DNA of 64,000 bases from Pedobacter sp. MC2016-05 (GCF_026239735.1 NZ_JAPIVT010000011.1:62001-126000); one strand, 5' to 3'. Positions 34,778 to 45,336 are shown, counted from the stretch's first letter. A program made the numbers and translations. Notes: generated by a model not told the origin, from the sequence alone.

Positions 34778-35359
34778 CTATCCATGTATCGCCTCTCTCG
34801 TTCCGAAACTTTGGATTAACTCCCCTTCAAATTCAAGCCACTCTTTCCAGCGTTTATCAACATCAACATCTGTAGAATATTTACGGGCGAAATTTAGAAA
34901 AGTAGTGTAATGACCAGCCTCCGAAACCATAAGCTCATGGTAGAATTTTGCTAGTTCTTCATCTTTAATATTCAAAGACAGCACTCGAAAACGCTCACAA
35001 CTTCTGGCCTCAATCATGGCGGCGAACAACAGCCGATCAACAAAAGCCTGGTTTCTGCTACCGTCTTTTTTACTGAACTTCACTAAACGGCCAACGTAAT
35101 CATCCTTCCTTTCTCTGCTTAAAGTGTAACCGCGGTGTTTAATGATTTCAATTACCATTTGAAAATGCTGCATTTCTTCAATAGCAATGGCCGTTAATTC
35201 ATCAACTAAATCCTGGTGCTCAGAATTCTGAGTGATTAAAGTAATGGCGTTTGATGCTGCTTTTTGTTCGCACCAGGCATGGTCAGATAAAATTTCCTCT
35301 AAATTCGATTCCGCAATATTTGCCCAACGTGGGTCTGTCAACAATTTTAATCCTAACAT
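34778..35359 (-). CDS. miaE: MiaE-like tRNA-(ms2io6A) hydroxylase
   Basis: A 193-residue ferritin-like di-iron protein. Carboxylate and His ligands appear in pairs: AIEEMQHFQMVIE, EARSCERFRVL and VSEAGHYTTFL. This matches the bacterial MiaE family, which hydroxylates the isopentenyl group of ms2i6A in tRNA. Length is normal. A -7 box sits about 20 nt upstream on the minus strand. It is convergent with DUF3810, with a GTTGAAAGTT...AACTTTCAAC dyad between the two stops that may end both transcripts. Confidence 0.9.
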   Translation of the reverse strand: MLGLKLLTDPRWANIAESNLEEILSDHAWCEQKAASNAITLITQNSEHQDLVDELTAIAIEEMQHFQMVIEIIKHRGYTLSRERKDDYVGRLVKFSKKDGSRNQAFVDRLLFAAMIEARSCERFRVLSLNIKDEELAKFYHELMVSEAGHYTTFLNFARKYSTDVDVDKRWKEWLEFEGELIQSFGTREAIHG

Positions 35360-35379
35360 GTGGTGGTGTAAGTGAGCTG

Positions 35380-35387
35380 CAAAATTA
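35380..35387 (-). promoter_or_regulatory. -7 box (TAnnTTTG) for miaE
   Basis: Minus-strand TAATTTTG, 20 nt upstream of the ATG at 35359. A CTGCG/CAGAT intergenic repeat follows further upstream (35391-35500). Confidence 0.5.
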
Positions 35388-35548
35388 AGAATTTCCCGCA
35401 GATCGACGCAGAATTAAAAACCGCAGATTGAAATAGTTTCATAAGTTCTATTCTAAATCCGCGACCATCTGTGAACCTTATCATCTTAAATCTACGGAAA
35501 ATTAATTCTACCCGAATAAAAACCTTTATTTTACAGAAATTTTAAATA

Positions 35549-36772
35549 ATGAGTGCAAAAAAAATATTAATCATTGGATTGGTTTGGCCTGAGCCTACTT
35601 CATCAGCAGCGGGAACAAGAATGATTCAATTGGTTGATTTGTTTTTGCAGAAAGGTTGTCAGGTCACTTTTGCCTCCGCGGCATCGAAAAGTGATTTCAG
35701 TTTTGATTTCTCACACACTTCAGTAGTTGAGGAGTCAATAAAACTGAATGATGAAAGTTTCAATTTATTTCTTCAAAAGTTAAACCCCGATATTGTACTC
35801 TTTGATCGCTTTATGGTTGAGGAACAATATGGTTGGCGGGTCCAGCAGGAATGCCCCGATGCGCTTCGGATTTTAGACACTGAAGATTTACATAGCCTGC
35901 GAAGTGCCAGACAGCAAAGTGATAAGAAGCAGTCGGAAATCGATTTATTTTCTGATACAGCAAAAAGAGAAATTGCTTCGATTCTGCGTTGCGATCTTTC
36001 ATTAATTATTTCTGAGGTGGAAATGAAAATTTTGGAAGAAACTTTTAAAATCGATCTTTCATTACTCTACTACCTCCCGTTTCTTGAAAACGAAATCACA
36101 GAAGAGTCCATTAAAAATTGGACACCTTTTGAAGAAAGGGCAGATTTTGTTTTCATCGGTAATTTTTTACACGAACCAAATTGGAACACCGTCCAGGTAT
36201 TGAAAACCAAAATCTGGCCAGCGTTAAGGAAAAAACTACCTGGCGTAAATATGAATATATACGGTTCTTATGCCTCTCAAAAAGTGTTACAGTTAGAAAA
36301 TAAAAACGAAAAGTTTTTTATTCTTGGAAGAGCCACTGATGCAAGGCAAACGATTTCGAAGCACAGAATTTTACTCGCTCCTATCCAGTTCGGTGCAGGT
36401 GTTAAAGGCAAATTTATCGATGCCATGCAAGTCGGAACGCCATCTATTACCACTTCAGTTGGTGCTGAGGCCATGAAAGGTTCGCTGGATTGGAATGGAT
36501 TTATTAAAGATGACTTAGTGGATTTTATCGAGAAAGCGATTTTGCTTTACAATGATAAAACGGTTTGGTCTGTAGCTCAACAAAATGGCATTAAGATCAT
36601 TAATGAGCGATATTCGTCTACGCATTTTGCTGACTCATTTATAAGTGTTTTGGAAAATCTGGATATCCAGAAACATCGCCAGCATAATTTTATTGGTCAG
36701 ATTTTAAATCATCATACTATGCAAAGCACAAAGTATATGTCGTTGTGGATTGAAGAGAAGAATAGAAAGTAG
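35549..36772 (+). CDS. GT4-type glycosyltransferase
   Basis: A 407-residue GT-B glycosyltransferase. The N-terminal domain begins ILIIGLVWPEPTSSAAGTRM, with the conserved Gly-rich loop of family 4, and the C-terminal domain has VFIGNFLHEPNW and the donor-binding segment RILLAPIQFGAGVKGKFIDAM, followed by VGTPSITTSVGAEAM. Donor and acceptor cannot be read. It stands alone, not in a polysaccharide locus. The upstream 190 bp contain a CTGCG/CAGAT repeat block. Confidence 0.88.
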   Translation: MSAKKILIIGLVWPEPTSSAAGTRMIQLVDLFLQKGCQVTFASAASKSDFSFDFSHTSVVEESIKLNDESFNLFLQKLNPDIVLFDRFMVEEQYGWRVQQECPDALRILDTEDLHSLRSARQQSDKKQSEIDLFSDTAKREIASILRCDLSLIISEVEMKILEETFKIDLSLLYYLPFLENEITEESIKNWTPFEERADFVFIGNFLHEPNWNTVQVLKTKIWPALRKKLPGVNMNIYGSYASQKVLQLENKNEKFFILGRATDARQTISKHRILLAPIQFGAGVKGKFIDAMQVGTPSITTSVGAEAMKGSLDWNGFIKDDLVDFIEKAILLYNDKTVWSVAQQNGIKIINERYSSTHFADSFISVLENLDIQKHRQHNFIGQILNHHTMQSTKYMSLWIEEKNRK

Positions 36773-36793
36773 TTTGTCTTAGCCAGACAGGCT

Positions 36794-36935
36794 GGTTCTT
36801 CGTCACTTTTGGTGAAAACCTATAAATGACACCATATTTGATTAGATCCCTAGCTGCACGCTGAGCTTTTTCGACCTTGAAAATCATTGTTTTGGAGTAG
36901 GATATGTAATCCTTCACCAAAAGTGAAGATGAACC
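36794..36935. repeat. 142-bp inverted-repeat element (MITE-like)
   Basis: Arms 36794-36816 and 36913-36935 are inverted repeats matching at 21 of 23 positions, with TCACTTTTGGTGAA at their inner ends. The 96-bp core is open on the minus strand and would read in frame through both arms (KVEKAQRAARDLIKYGV). It sits in the 585-bp gap between the glycosyltransferase and hscA genes. A miniature mobile element or a repeat-encoded peptide are the two options. Confidence 0.6.
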
Positions 36936-36966
36936 GACAGGCTTTCCCCTTTTTCTTGATAAAAAT

Positions 36967-37007
36967 GAACACTGCCGAGTGTTTCTACCTGTTTAGTAGC
37001 AGTGTTC
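36967..37007. other. Hairpin and C/G-rich repeat remnant upstream of hscA
   Basis: Perfect 9-bp arms at 36967-36975 and 36999-37007 are followed by a CTCCCCTCC...GGGTTGGGGGTGG stretch (37010-37045) of a type scattered between genes in Bacteroidota. Another perfect 9-bp dyad is at 37082-37090/37173-37181. No gene is supported between 36936 and 37357. Confidence 0.35.
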
Positions 37008-37357
37008 AGCTCCCCTCCTTATTTTCAAGGAAGGGTTGGGGGTGGTTTGCTTCCCAAAAGCGTTTTACTTCTGTTCATAAACCTGATTGGCGGGGAAAGC
37101 CCAAATTTTTTCTGTTTGGCTTGTACCAAAAGCAGGGCTGCTTTTCGCGAAGGATTACAGAACCATTCATTTCCAATCAGGATTTAAAGATTTTCAGGAT
37201 AGGAAAAGATTACGGCCCAGGATTTTAGGATTGAAAGATGAAACAGAACTTACGGCTTTTATCTCCGAACTTTCCGCTCTTGGGCTTATCGGCTTTCTTT
37301 ACAACATTAAAACATTTCAATCTCTAAACATTGCAACAATCTGCGTAAATTCGCAGC

Positions 37358-39214
37358 ATGGCAAAAATTTCAATTAACCTTGCTACAGGTTCGTTTCAAA
37401 AGGAAGAAATTATAGTAGGTATAGATTTAGGCACCACAAACAGTTTGGTTGCTTTTATCAATCCTGATAAAAACCCGCAGGTAATTAATGATGCTGGTAA
37501 GGGGATTTTGGTTCCTTCGGTAGTATATTTCAACAGCCAAAACGAAGCGATTGTGGGTAATGAAGCGAAAGAATTCTTAACTACAGACCCAGCCAACACC
37601 ATATTTTCAGTGAAGCGATTACTTGGCCGCTCTTACAAAGATGTTGCTGAACACAAAGATATATTTTCTTACAAAGTGATTGATGATGGCACAGATGCTT
37701 TGGTAAAAATTCAGGCAGGAGATCGTTTTTATACGCCAATCGAATTATCTGCTGAAATTTTAAAAGAACTGAAAGCAAGGGCAGAACATGCTTTAAAAAC
37801 GCCTGTGAATCGGGCCGTTATAACTGTTCCGGCGTACTTTAATGATAGTCAGCGGCAGGCCACAAGGGATGCCGGAAAACTTGCCGGCCTTGACGTAATG
37901 CGGATTGTTAACGAACCAACCGCAGCAAGTTTGGCCTACGGAATCGGGCTTGATCCGACTGAGCAAAAAACCATTGCCGTTTACGATTTAGGTGGAGGAA
38001 CTTTTGATGTTTCTATCCTCCAAATTCAAAATGGAATTTTCGAGGTTTTGGCTACCAATGGCAACACTTACCTCGGCGGTGATGATTTCGACCGGGCGAT
38101 TTTAAACTATTGGATTGAAAATAATAAACTTGATTTTGCAGCGGTTGCTGCGGATAATATTTTAATGCAAACCTTACGTTTAAAGGCTGAAGCAGCTAAA
38201 AAAGCGCTTTCTACTCAAAATTTATACAACGAGCAGGTTGGCGAAATCTGGTGTACTTTGTATAAGCAAACTTTTGAGCAACTCATTACCGCAAAGGTGG
38301 ATGAAACCATCACTGCATGTAAAAATGCTTTGAAAGATGCAGATTTAACTTCAGCAGATATTGATGAAGTAATTTTAGTTGGCGGTTCTACCCGTACGCC
38401 ATTTGTAAAGCAGGCGGTAGAGAATTTCTTTAGCAAAAAACCGCAGGATAATATTAATCCTGATGAAGTTGTGGCCTTAGGGGCTGCTATCCAGGCTGAT
38501 GTTTTGGCAGGAAATCGTTCTGATATTTTATTGCTTGATGTTACGCCTCTTTCGCTTGGGATCGAAACGATGGGTGGTTTAATGGATGTAATTATCTCTC
38601 GTAACAGCAAAGTACCTACCAAAGCTGGTCGTCAATACACCACTTCGATTGATGGGCAGGTAAATATGAAAATTTCTGTTTACCAGGGTGAACGCGATTT
38701 GGTAAAGGAGAATCGTAAACTAGCGGAATTTGATTTGAAAGGGATTCCGGCGATGCCTGCAGGTTTGCCAAAAGTAGACATCAATTTTTTGTTAAATGCT
38801 GATGGAATTTTAACTGTACAGGCCATTGAACTCCGTTCGGGTGTAAAACAGGAAATTGAGATTACGCCAAGTTATGGCTTAAGCGATGATACTGTTGAAA
38901 AAATGTTGTTAGATAGCATTGAATTTGCGCAAAGCGATGTAGAACAACGCATGTTAATTGAGGCTCGAAGTGAGGGCGAACAACTCCTTTACACTGCAGA
39001 GCGGTTTATTGAAAAGCATGCTGAACATTTAACAGAAGAAGAAATTACAGAAACAAAAGTTCATATCGAAGCTTTGAAAACGGCTTTAGCCACACAGGGA
39101 AAAGATACGATTTTGAAAAAAGCCGATGAGTTGAATGAGTTCACTCGTCCGTTTGCTGAACGTGTAATGGACGCAGCGATTTCCACAGCGATGAAAGGTA
39201 AGAAGATAGAGTAA
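37358..39214 (+). CDS. hscA: HscA-type Hsp70 chaperone
   Basis: A 618-residue Hsp70. The nucleotide-binding domain has [42 protein letters not shown] and [13 protein letters not shown]. The N-terminal extension before GIDLGTT and the sequence VPSVVYF...IVGNEA are closer to HscA than to DnaK, and the length (about 20 shorter than DnaK) also fits. HscA with HscB transfers Fe-S clusters from IscU. Its J partner is not adjacent. The iscX and ferredoxin genes 25 kb away fit the same pathway. Confidence 0.9.
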   Translation: MAKISINLATGSFQKEEIIVGIDLGTTNSLVAFINPDKNPQVINDAGKGILVPSVVYFNSQNEAIVGNEAKEFLTTDPANTIFSVKRLLGRSYKDVAEHKDIFSYKVIDDGTDALVKIQAGDRFYTPIELSAEILKELKARAEHALKTPVNRAVITVPAYFNDSQRQATRDAGKLAGLDVMRIVNEPTAASLAYGIGLDPTEQKTIAVYDLGGGTFDVSILQIQNGIFEVLATNGNTYLGGDDFDRAILNYWIENNKLDFAAVAADNILMQTLRLKAEAAKKALSTQNLYNEQVGEIWCTLYKQTFEQLITAKVDETITACKNALKDADLTSADIDEVILVGGSTRTPFVKQAVENFFSKKPQDNINPDEVVALGAAIQADVLAGNRSDILLLDVTPLSLGIETMGGLMDVIISRNSKVPTKAGRQYTTSIDGQVNMKISVYQGERDLVKENRKLAEFDLKGIPAMPAGLPKVDINFLLNADGILTVQAIELRSGVKQEIEITPSYGLSDDTVEKMLLDSIEFAQSDVEQRMLIEARSEGEQLLYTAERFIEKHAEHLTEEEITETKVHIEALKTALATQGKDTILKKADELNEFTRPFAERVMDAAISTAMKGKKIE

Positions 39215-39364
39215 GGCTGAAGATGAGTGTTTGATAATTTAGGTTAAATAGTCATGCTGAATGTGTTTCGGATTTTTTTGATTTACCATCTAAGAGATTT
39301 AAGGAAGTTTAATGCAGTTCGATTTTAATGAAAATTACACTTCTTAAAATTTTGAAAATTCGTC

Positions 39365-39856
39365 ATGTTAAGCTCTGAAATCAAAATACTAGATTGGATA
39401 GGAAATTTTAAGGAAATGGTTGCTCAAATAAAGGTTAAAGACAATGGAAACTTAGGATTTATAATAATCCCAATTTGCTTATTTCCTATATTTTTTCTTG
39501 CGGCTTCTGGAATTTTTAGTTTAGATTATTTGAAAGCTTTTATTGTGATATTCATAATATTTATTATTTATATGGTATTTGCTGTAAAATTCTTGAAAGG
39601 TCAAGAAGATGTTTATGCAATTATTGCTGATGAGAATGAAATAACAATCAGAAATATCGGGAAATACGAATGGAGAGAAATTGAAAGCATAAAGTCTGAA
39701 AGGACTTCATTATTTAGCTATGATAGAAATAAGAATAAATTTTTAAATGTAATATTGAATAATGGGAAAAAAATCAGGATTAATGCGACCAACTTTGATT
39801 ATCCAATAGAGGAGCTAGAAACCATATTCAATTCCTTAGGAAATCTGGAAAATTAA
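39365..39856 (+). CDS. Hypothetical membrane protein with PH-like tail
   Basis: A 163-residue protein with two transmembrane helices (about 28-50 and 57-77). The soluble C-terminal region (about 85-160) has a beta-rich pattern ending in a helix (IIADENEITIRNIGKYEW, then INATNFDYPIEELETIF) that resembles a small PH-like domain. No family name can be given. It stands alone between hscA and the LLM gene. Confidence 0.65.
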   Translation: MLSSEIKILDWIGNFKEMVAQIKVKDNGNLGFIIIPICLFPIFFLAASGIFSLDYLKAFIVIFIIFIIYMVFAVKFLKGQEDVYAIIADENEITIRNIGKYEWREIESIKSERTSLFSYDRNKNKFLNVILNNGKKIRINATNFDYPIEELETIFNSLGNLEN

Positions 39857-39903
39857 TTCTCCTTTTCTTACCATACATCAAAACTTCTCTGCCCCTAACC
39901 TAT

Positions 39904-39911
39904 TAACTTTG
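39904..39911 (+). promoter_or_regulatory. -7 box (TAnnTTTG) for the LLM gene
   Basis: TAACTTTG, 20 nt upstream of the ATG at 39932. Confidence 0.5.
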
Positions 39912-39931
39912 CTATATAAATCTTAGCAATT

Positions 39932-40963
39932 ATGGAATTAGGTATCGGCATGTTCGGCGATTTGCAAGTTAATGCAAAGGGAGAAATTCAACCCGCCCAA
40001 CAAAGACTTCAGGAAATTATAGAAGAAATTAAATTGATGGATGAAGTAGGATTAGATTTCTACGGCATCGGTGAACACCATCGTCCTGATTATGCAGTTT
40101 CGAGTCCAGAGATTATTTTGGCTGCAGCCGCAACGGTTACCAAAAATATTAAGTTGAGTAGTGCAGTATCGGTTCTTAGCTCATCAGATCCAGTAAAGCT
40201 TTACCAAAACTTTGCCACTATCGATTTAATTTCAAACGGCAGAGCCGAATTAATGGCTGGTCGCGGGAGTTTTATAGAATCCTTTCCATTATTCGGGTAC
40301 AATCTTCAGGATTACGATGAACTTTATGAGGAGAAATTAGCGCTGCTTTTAAAAATTAACGAAGAACCAAAAATAACCTGGAAGGGAAAATTCAGGCCAG
40401 AGCTGGTTAAACAGGAGGTTCTACCCCGGGCTGTTAATGATCATTTAAAAATCTGGGTGGCTGTTGGGGGTACACCAGAATCGGTTGAACGTGCGGGACG
40501 ATTGGGTTTACCCGTGATGTTTGCGATTATTGGTGGGCAGCCTTCCCAATTTAAACCGCTATTTGATTACTACAAAAAAGTTTATCAGGCTTACGGGCAC
40601 GATATGAATAAATTTGAAGTCGGTGTACATATGCACTCACTATTTGGCGAGGATAGCCAGGAAACAGCAGATTATTATTATCCCTTATACTCCGCTCAAA
40701 TGAATAGAGTAGGAAAAAGCCGTGGTTGGCCTCCGTTCCAAAGAAATCAATTTGAAGCTGGCAGAAGTGCTAACGGCGCTTTGATTATTGGCGATGCCGC
40801 AGAATCTGTGGATAAAATCCTTGCTATGGAAGAAACCTTTGGCTTAACCCGTTTCTCAGCACACATGGACGTTGGCGGACCATCACATGTGGCAATGATG
40901 AAATCGATAGAAATCTTCGGAAACAAAATCGCCCCGGAAGTGAGAAAAGCTTTGAGCAAATAG
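39932..40963 (+). CDS. LLM-class flavin-dependent oxidoreductase
   Basis: A 343-residue luciferase-like monooxygenase: TIM-barrel start ELGIGMFGDLQV, EVGLDFYGIGEHHRPDYAVSS near residue 45-65, SSAVSVLSSSDPVKLYQNFATID, and RAELMAGRGSFIESFPLFG. These fit the FMN- or F420-type single-subunit LLM family. The substrate is unknown. Members in Bacteroidota are often annotated as putative alkanal monooxygenase-like proteins without evidence. It is a single gene. Confidence 0.9.
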   Translation: MELGIGMFGDLQVNAKGEIQPAQQRLQEIIEEIKLMDEVGLDFYGIGEHHRPDYAVSSPEIILAAAATVTKNIKLSSAVSVLSSSDPVKLYQNFATIDLISNGRAELMAGRGSFIESFPLFGYNLQDYDELYEEKLALLLKINEEPKITWKGKFRPELVKQEVLPRAVNDHLKIWVAVGGTPESVERAGRLGLPVMFAIIGGQPSQFKPLFDYYKKVYQAYGHDMNKFEVGVHMHSLFGEDSQETADYYYPLYSAQMNRVGKSRGWPPFQRNQFEAGRSANGALIIGDAAESVDKILAMEETFGLTRFSAHMDVGGPSHVAMMKSIEIFGNKIAPEVRKALSK

Positions 40964-41075
40964 TCTCAGATCGTCCTTTCGAAATGAGCTTTTCGCGATT
41001 GAGAAATCTTTGAAATGGCAAACTTCGGTTTTTAAAAATTCTTGGCTCGGCTCAAAAAAAGCATGTAATAAACGC

Positions 41076-41519
41076 TTAATACTTGTTACCTTTCGAAATC
41101 AGATTGACGAAAGTATAAACATAACAACCTACACAAACGCCTAATAAGCTTTCGAGCAAGGCAAAAATTATCATTATAGCAGTTAGTGTTAAGGCCACTG
41201 TTAAGAAGTTCAGTATAAATGTCGCGGTAATCAATAGGCAGAAGACAAAGCCCATGGTTGCCGCGAATTTTTTAGGCGCTAAATCGGTCATTTTAGGCTT
41301 TAAGCTGAAAGCGTTAGCTAAATTAATGGCTACAAACTTCATCGGACTAAACTTTCCAGAACTAAAAGCCCTTAAAGCAAAATCGACGGTTAGGAAAAAC
41401 ATCACCCAATAATTTGAGAATATAACACAGCCAATTGCAATGCATGCAACTATAAATGCAATCAATCTAACTACATTTTCATTTACTCTTTCTGCAGAGA
41501 TGGGACAGGATATTTCCAT
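41076..41519 (-). CDS. DUF4395 membrane protein
   Basis: A 147-residue protein with four hydrophobic helices and the DUF4395 features: an N-terminal CPISAERVNENVVRLIA segment, a central RAFSSGKFSPM loop and GVCVGCYVYTF near the C-terminus with two Cys. DUF4395 proteins sometimes accompany thioredoxin-like or rhodanese proteins; none is near here. It is divergent from the DUF2339 gene with a 109-bp shared gap. Confidence 0.85.
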   Translation of the reverse strand: MEISCPISAERVNENVVRLIAFIVACIAIGCVIFSNYWVMFFLTVDFALRAFSSGKFSPMKFVAINLANAFSLKPKMTDLAPKKFAATMGFVFCLLITATFILNFLTVALTLTAIMIIFALLESLLGVCVGCYVYTFVNLISKGNKY

Positions 41520-41628
41520 TTATCTTTTTTTCAAAGCTACCAATTTAAATACACCAATCGAATATTTTCCTTAACCTTGTAAAATTCATTCCTATATTTA
41601 ATAAATTAACGACTACCGAAAATATAGA

Positions 41629-44010
41629 ATGGATAATTCAGAGAGATTAAACTTGCTTTTAGTGAAGCTCGAAAATTTACTGATAAGGCAACAAGGTTTT
41701 GAGGCAGAAATAGAAGCTTTAAAACAGGAAGTGAGGGCTTTACAATCGCCTGGCGCTACTTATGTTCAACCTTCAACACCAATTGCCGAACCTATTCTTG
41801 CACCTCCACCTAGAAATACTCCGCCAAGTACGGTAAATCAAAATAACCCTGCACCACAAGCTGCTCCAAGTCCATTCCAACCGCCCGTAAATCAACCGCA
41901 AAGTAATTTTGCAGATCGGTTTACACGGGAAAACATGGTTAAATCGGATTTTGAGAAGTTCATCGGAGAAAATCTGATCAGCAAAATTGGTATTCTCATA
42001 TTAATTCTTGGTGTATGCATCGGGGCAAAATACGCTATAGATCATGATATGATCAGCCCGCTCACCCGGATTGTTTTGGGCTATGCGGTTGGTGCCGGAT
42101 TAATGGCTTTCGCAATTAAACTGAAAGAGAAATACGAAAACTTTTCGGCTGTATTAGTCAGTGGTGCCATCGCCATCATGTATTTTATTACCTATGCAGC
42201 TTATGATTTCTATTCGCTTATTCCGCAAGCCTTAGCATTTCTGCTGATGGTTGTCTTCACTTCTTTTACTGTTGTAGCTGCCATAAAATACAACAAACAG
42301 GTTATTGCCCATATTGGCTTGGTTGGTGCTTATGCTGTTCCATTTTTGCTCAGCGATGGTTCAGGAAAGATTGGCGTATTGTTTACCTATATGGCTATCA
42401 TCAACATCGGCATCCTGATTTTGAGTTTTAAAAAATATTGGAAGCCACTTTTTTATGCATCTTTCGGCCTAACCTGGATCATATTTCTTTCCTGGCGATT
42501 AAATTTAAGAGGCCAAGAAGATCACTTCGCCCTATCGCTTTTATTTTCTTCAGTGTTTTTCATCATTTTTTACATTACCAATTTAGCTTATAAGATGTCA
42601 AAAAAGGAAATGTTTGGCTTTAGTGATGTCGTTGTTTTGCTTTTGAATTCTTTCATTTACTACGGAATCGGATATTTTATTCTAGCTGCTAACAAAAATA
42701 GTGTTGAATTACTGGGGCTTTTTACGCTCGCCAACGCAGTGATCCACTTCATAGTAAGCTTAATTATCTACAAGAAGCAGCTTGCTGACAAAAACCTATT
42801 TTACTTGATTTTAGCCATGGTGATCACTTTTATTACGATGGCGGTTCCGGTGCAACTTAATGGCGGTTGGGTAACTATTTTCTGGGCAGTTGAGGCCGCT
42901 GTACTCTTCTATTTGGCTAGGGTTAAAGGAATTGCTATCTACGAAAAGTTATCATTTCCATTAATACTTTTAGCATTCTTCAGTCTTTTAGAAGATTGGG
43001 CAAGGTTTAACGACATAGATTATGGAAATGCACCACATGTGCTTCCATTCTTTAATGTTAGCTTTTTAACTGCTTGTATCTTCATTGGTAGTTTTGCCTG
43101 GATGCTGAACATCAACACTAAGGAAACCCAAAAATCTGGCGAGTGGCTCTGGATAAGAAGCATTTTGAATTATGCGCTTCCATCAATTCTTGTTTTAACT
43201 GTTTACATTACTTTCCGAATAGAAATTGTCCGTTATTTCAGCGGTTTATTAGAGTCAACAAAAGTTACACTCCGTCAAAGAAATGGTTTTGACGATGCAA
43301 GTCATGCTTTCAATTATAATTACGAAACCCTTACAACGGCTTGGCTTTATATCTATTCTATGTTTTTTGCAACTGCGCTAACCTTTCTAAATATTAAAAA
43401 AATTCAGAAAAACGAACTTGCCATTGCAAATCTTATCATCAACCTGGTGATGATTTTACTTTTCCTAACTAATGGATTATACACGCTTAGTGAACTGCGT
43501 GATAAATATTTATCAACGGAAAACGAATATTTTAATATCAGTTCATTTAATATTGTTATCCGATATATATCGATAGCATTTTTTGCACTTCTTATCGCTC
43601 AATGTTATTATTTGCAAAACTCAGGGCTGCTTAAAAAGAACTTCCAAACTATGTTCGAGTACCTGCTTTACATTTCAATTTTATGGGTAATTAGCAGTGA
43701 GTTGATTAACATTTTGGAGCTATCCGGAACAGATAAGAGTTACAAACTTGGTTTGAGCATTCTTTGGGGAATTTACTCCTTATTCCTCATCGGAATGGGA
43801 CTTGCAAAAAACAAAAAACATTTAAGGATTGGAGCAATAGTATTATTTGGCATAACGCTAATTAAACTTTTCTTTTATGATATTTATTCGTTGAGTACAA
43901 TCGCTAAAACTGTGGTTTTTGTTTCTTTAGGTGTCCTTTTACTTATAATTTCTTTTCTCTACAACAAATACAAACATTTAATTATTGATGATGTTAAAAC
44001 TGAAAATTAG
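41629..44010 (+). CDS. DUF2339 polytopic membrane protein
   Basis: A 793-residue protein. An N-terminal coiled-coil (about 1-45) and a Pro/Gln-rich linker (about 48-100) precede more than 20 predicted transmembrane helices beginning with FIGENLISKIGILILILGV, the typical DUF2339 entry. Function unknown. It overlaps the DUF3999 gene by about 20 bp, an arrangement frequently seen for these two families, so they probably act together in the envelope. Confidence 0.9.
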   Translation: MDNSERLNLLLVKLENLLIRQQGFEAEIEALKQEVRALQSPGATYVQPSTPIAEPILAPPPRNTPPSTVNQNNPAPQAAPSPFQPPVNQPQSNFADRFTRENMVKSDFEKFIGENLISKIGILILILGVCIGAKYAIDHDMISPLTRIVLGYAVGAGLMAFAIKLKEKYENFSAVLVSGAIAIMYFITYAAYDFYSLIPQALAFLLMVVFTSFTVVAAIKYNKQVIAHIGLVGAYAVPFLLSDGSGKIGVLFTYMAIINIGILILSFKKYWKPLFYASFGLTWIIFLSWRLNLRGQEDHFALSLLFSSVFFIIFYITNLAYKMSKKEMFGFSDVVVLLLNSFIYYGIGYFILAANKNSVELLGLFTLANAVIHFIVSLIIYKKQLADKNLFYLILAMVITFITMAVPVQLNGGWVTIFWAVEAAVLFYLARVKGIAIYEKLSFPLILLAFFSLLEDWARFNDIDYGNAPHVLPFFNVSFLTACIFIGSFAWMLNINTKETQKSGEWLWIRSILNYALPSILVLTVYITFRIEIVRYFSGLLESTKVTLRQRNGFDDASHAFNYNYETLTTAWLYIYSMFFATALTFLNIKKIQKNELAIANLIINLVMILLFLTNGLYTLSELRDKYLSTENEYFNISSFNIVIRYISIAFFALLIAQCYYLQNSGLLKKNFQTMFEYLLYISILWVISSELINILELSGTDKSYKLGLSILWGIYSLFLIGMGLAKNKKHLRIGAIVLFGITLIKLFFYDIYSLSTIAKTVVFVSLGVLLLIISFLYNKYKHLIIDDVKTEN

Positions 44011-45220
44011 TATTCTTTTAGTGCTTTTGCTTGGTCATGGAATTGCTCAAGCACAAACCAGCAGCTATAAATTTAAAAGAGATATTAGCGGTGTTAATGC
44101 AATTTGGCATAGCATAAAATTACCCGAACAACTGTATGCAGCCGAAAATAAGGGCTTCCAGGACTTAAGGATTTTTGGTGTAAATGGAAAAGATACCACT
44201 GAAGTTCCTTATTTGCTAAAGCAGCGGGTAGATCAATTTATTTCGAAGGAAGTAGACTTTGCAATAATTAATAAAAGTTCGGATTTAGGCCTTTATTATT
44301 TCACATTTCAAGCCAATGTGGCGACTACAATTAATCAAATTAATTTATCATTCAAACAAAGTAATTTTGATTGGCAGGCTACTTTGGAAGGCAGCAACGA
44401 TAATTTAAAATGGTTTTCTATTTTGAAAGATTACCGCATTCTTTCAATTAAAAATATTGATACCGATTATCAGTTTACTAAATTGAGTTTTCCAGATTCA
44501 AAATATCAGTATTTCAGAATTGCTTTGAAAAGCCCAGTTCAGCCAGAATTATTAGAAGCAAAAATTTTTAAAACCGATACTATAAATGGCACTTATCAGG
44601 ATGTAAAATATAAAACTTATCAATTATATAATGATGCAAAAGCTAAGGAGACAGTCATAACCGTTGATTTAACCCGTCTAACGCCTGTATCAAATTTTAA
44701 GCTTAATGTTAACAGCGACTTTGACTTTTATCGATCTTTTAAAATCGAATACGCTACTGACAGTGTCAGAACAGAAAAAGGCATGCAATTTAATTATGCT
44801 GAGTTATATAACGGAACTTTGAGTTCGCTCGAGCCCTCAGAATTTAATTTTCCAAACACCATTGCCTCGACATTGAAAATAACCATACAAAATAACGACA
44901 ATAAACCTTTAAGCGTCAGCGGGCTAGAACTGAAAGGAAATATTTTCGAACTGGTTGCTCGTTTCGATATCCCAACTCTCCATTACGCTTTATATTATAG
45001 AAATAACACAGTTGTTGCCCCAAATTATGAAATTGAAAAGTTTGAAAGCAAAATCCCGTCTGTTTTAGCTGCTTTAACCATTGGCAAAGAGGAGCAAAAT
45101 CCAGCGTATACTGAAAAAATTGAGAAACCATTATTTGAAAACAAGGCTTGGTTATGGGTATTAATGGCAGTTATTATAGCATTGTTAGGTTGGTTTTCAT
45201 TTAAAATGTTGAGGAATTAA
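43988..45220 (+). CDS. DUF3999 family exported protein
   Basis: A 410-residue protein with a signal peptide (about 1-22, ending AQAQ), a long beta-rich extracytoplasmic region and one C-terminal transmembrane helix (about 386-405, ALWVLMAVIIALLGW-like) with a short basic end. It matches DUF3999. The frame opens at a TTG 43985; ATG 43988 is chosen, and ATG 43991 is equally possible. It overlaps the DUF2339 stop, so translation is coupled. Confidence 0.85.
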   Translation: MMLKLKISILLVLLLGHGIAQAQTSSYKFKRDISGVNAIWHSIKLPEQLYAAENKGFQDLRIFGVNGKDTTEVPYLLKQRVDQFISKEVDFAIINKSSDLGLYYFTFQANVATTINQINLSFKQSNFDWQATLEGSNDNLKWFSILKDYRILSIKNIDTDYQFTKLSFPDSKYQYFRIALKSPVQPELLEAKIFKTDTINGTYQDVKYKTYQLYNDAKAKETVITVDLTRLTPVSNFKLNVNSDFDFYRSFKIEYATDSVRTEKGMQFNYAELYNGTLSSLEPSEFNFPNTIASTLKITIQNNDNKPLSVSGLELKGNIFELVARFDIPTLHYALYYRNNTVVAPNYEIEKFESKIPSVLAALTIGKEEQNPAYTEKIEKPLFENKAWLWVLMAVIIALLGWFSFKMLRN

Positions 45221-45336
45221 GATCCTATTATAATAAAAGTCAAGCATGACATCGAAAACTCGATATGCTAAGAAGTTTGATATTTCATGTTAATTATATA
45301 GAGACAAATACAGAGATCATCTGATTAATTAAAAAC

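Noticed and set aside
36717..36920. 67-codon minus-strand frame in the inverted-repeat element as a real gene
   Set aside because: It reads through a repeat arm and into the glycosyltransferase tail; treated as part of the repeat finding instead.
37331..37353. Possible promoter of hscA (TTG with TAAATTCG)
   Set aside because: Spacing is only 12 bp and the -7 part has a mismatch.
36887..37377. Three overlapping + strand frames of 61-113 codons before hscA
   Set aside because: They run through intergenic repeat pieces and dyads, disagree with each other, and resemble no protein family.
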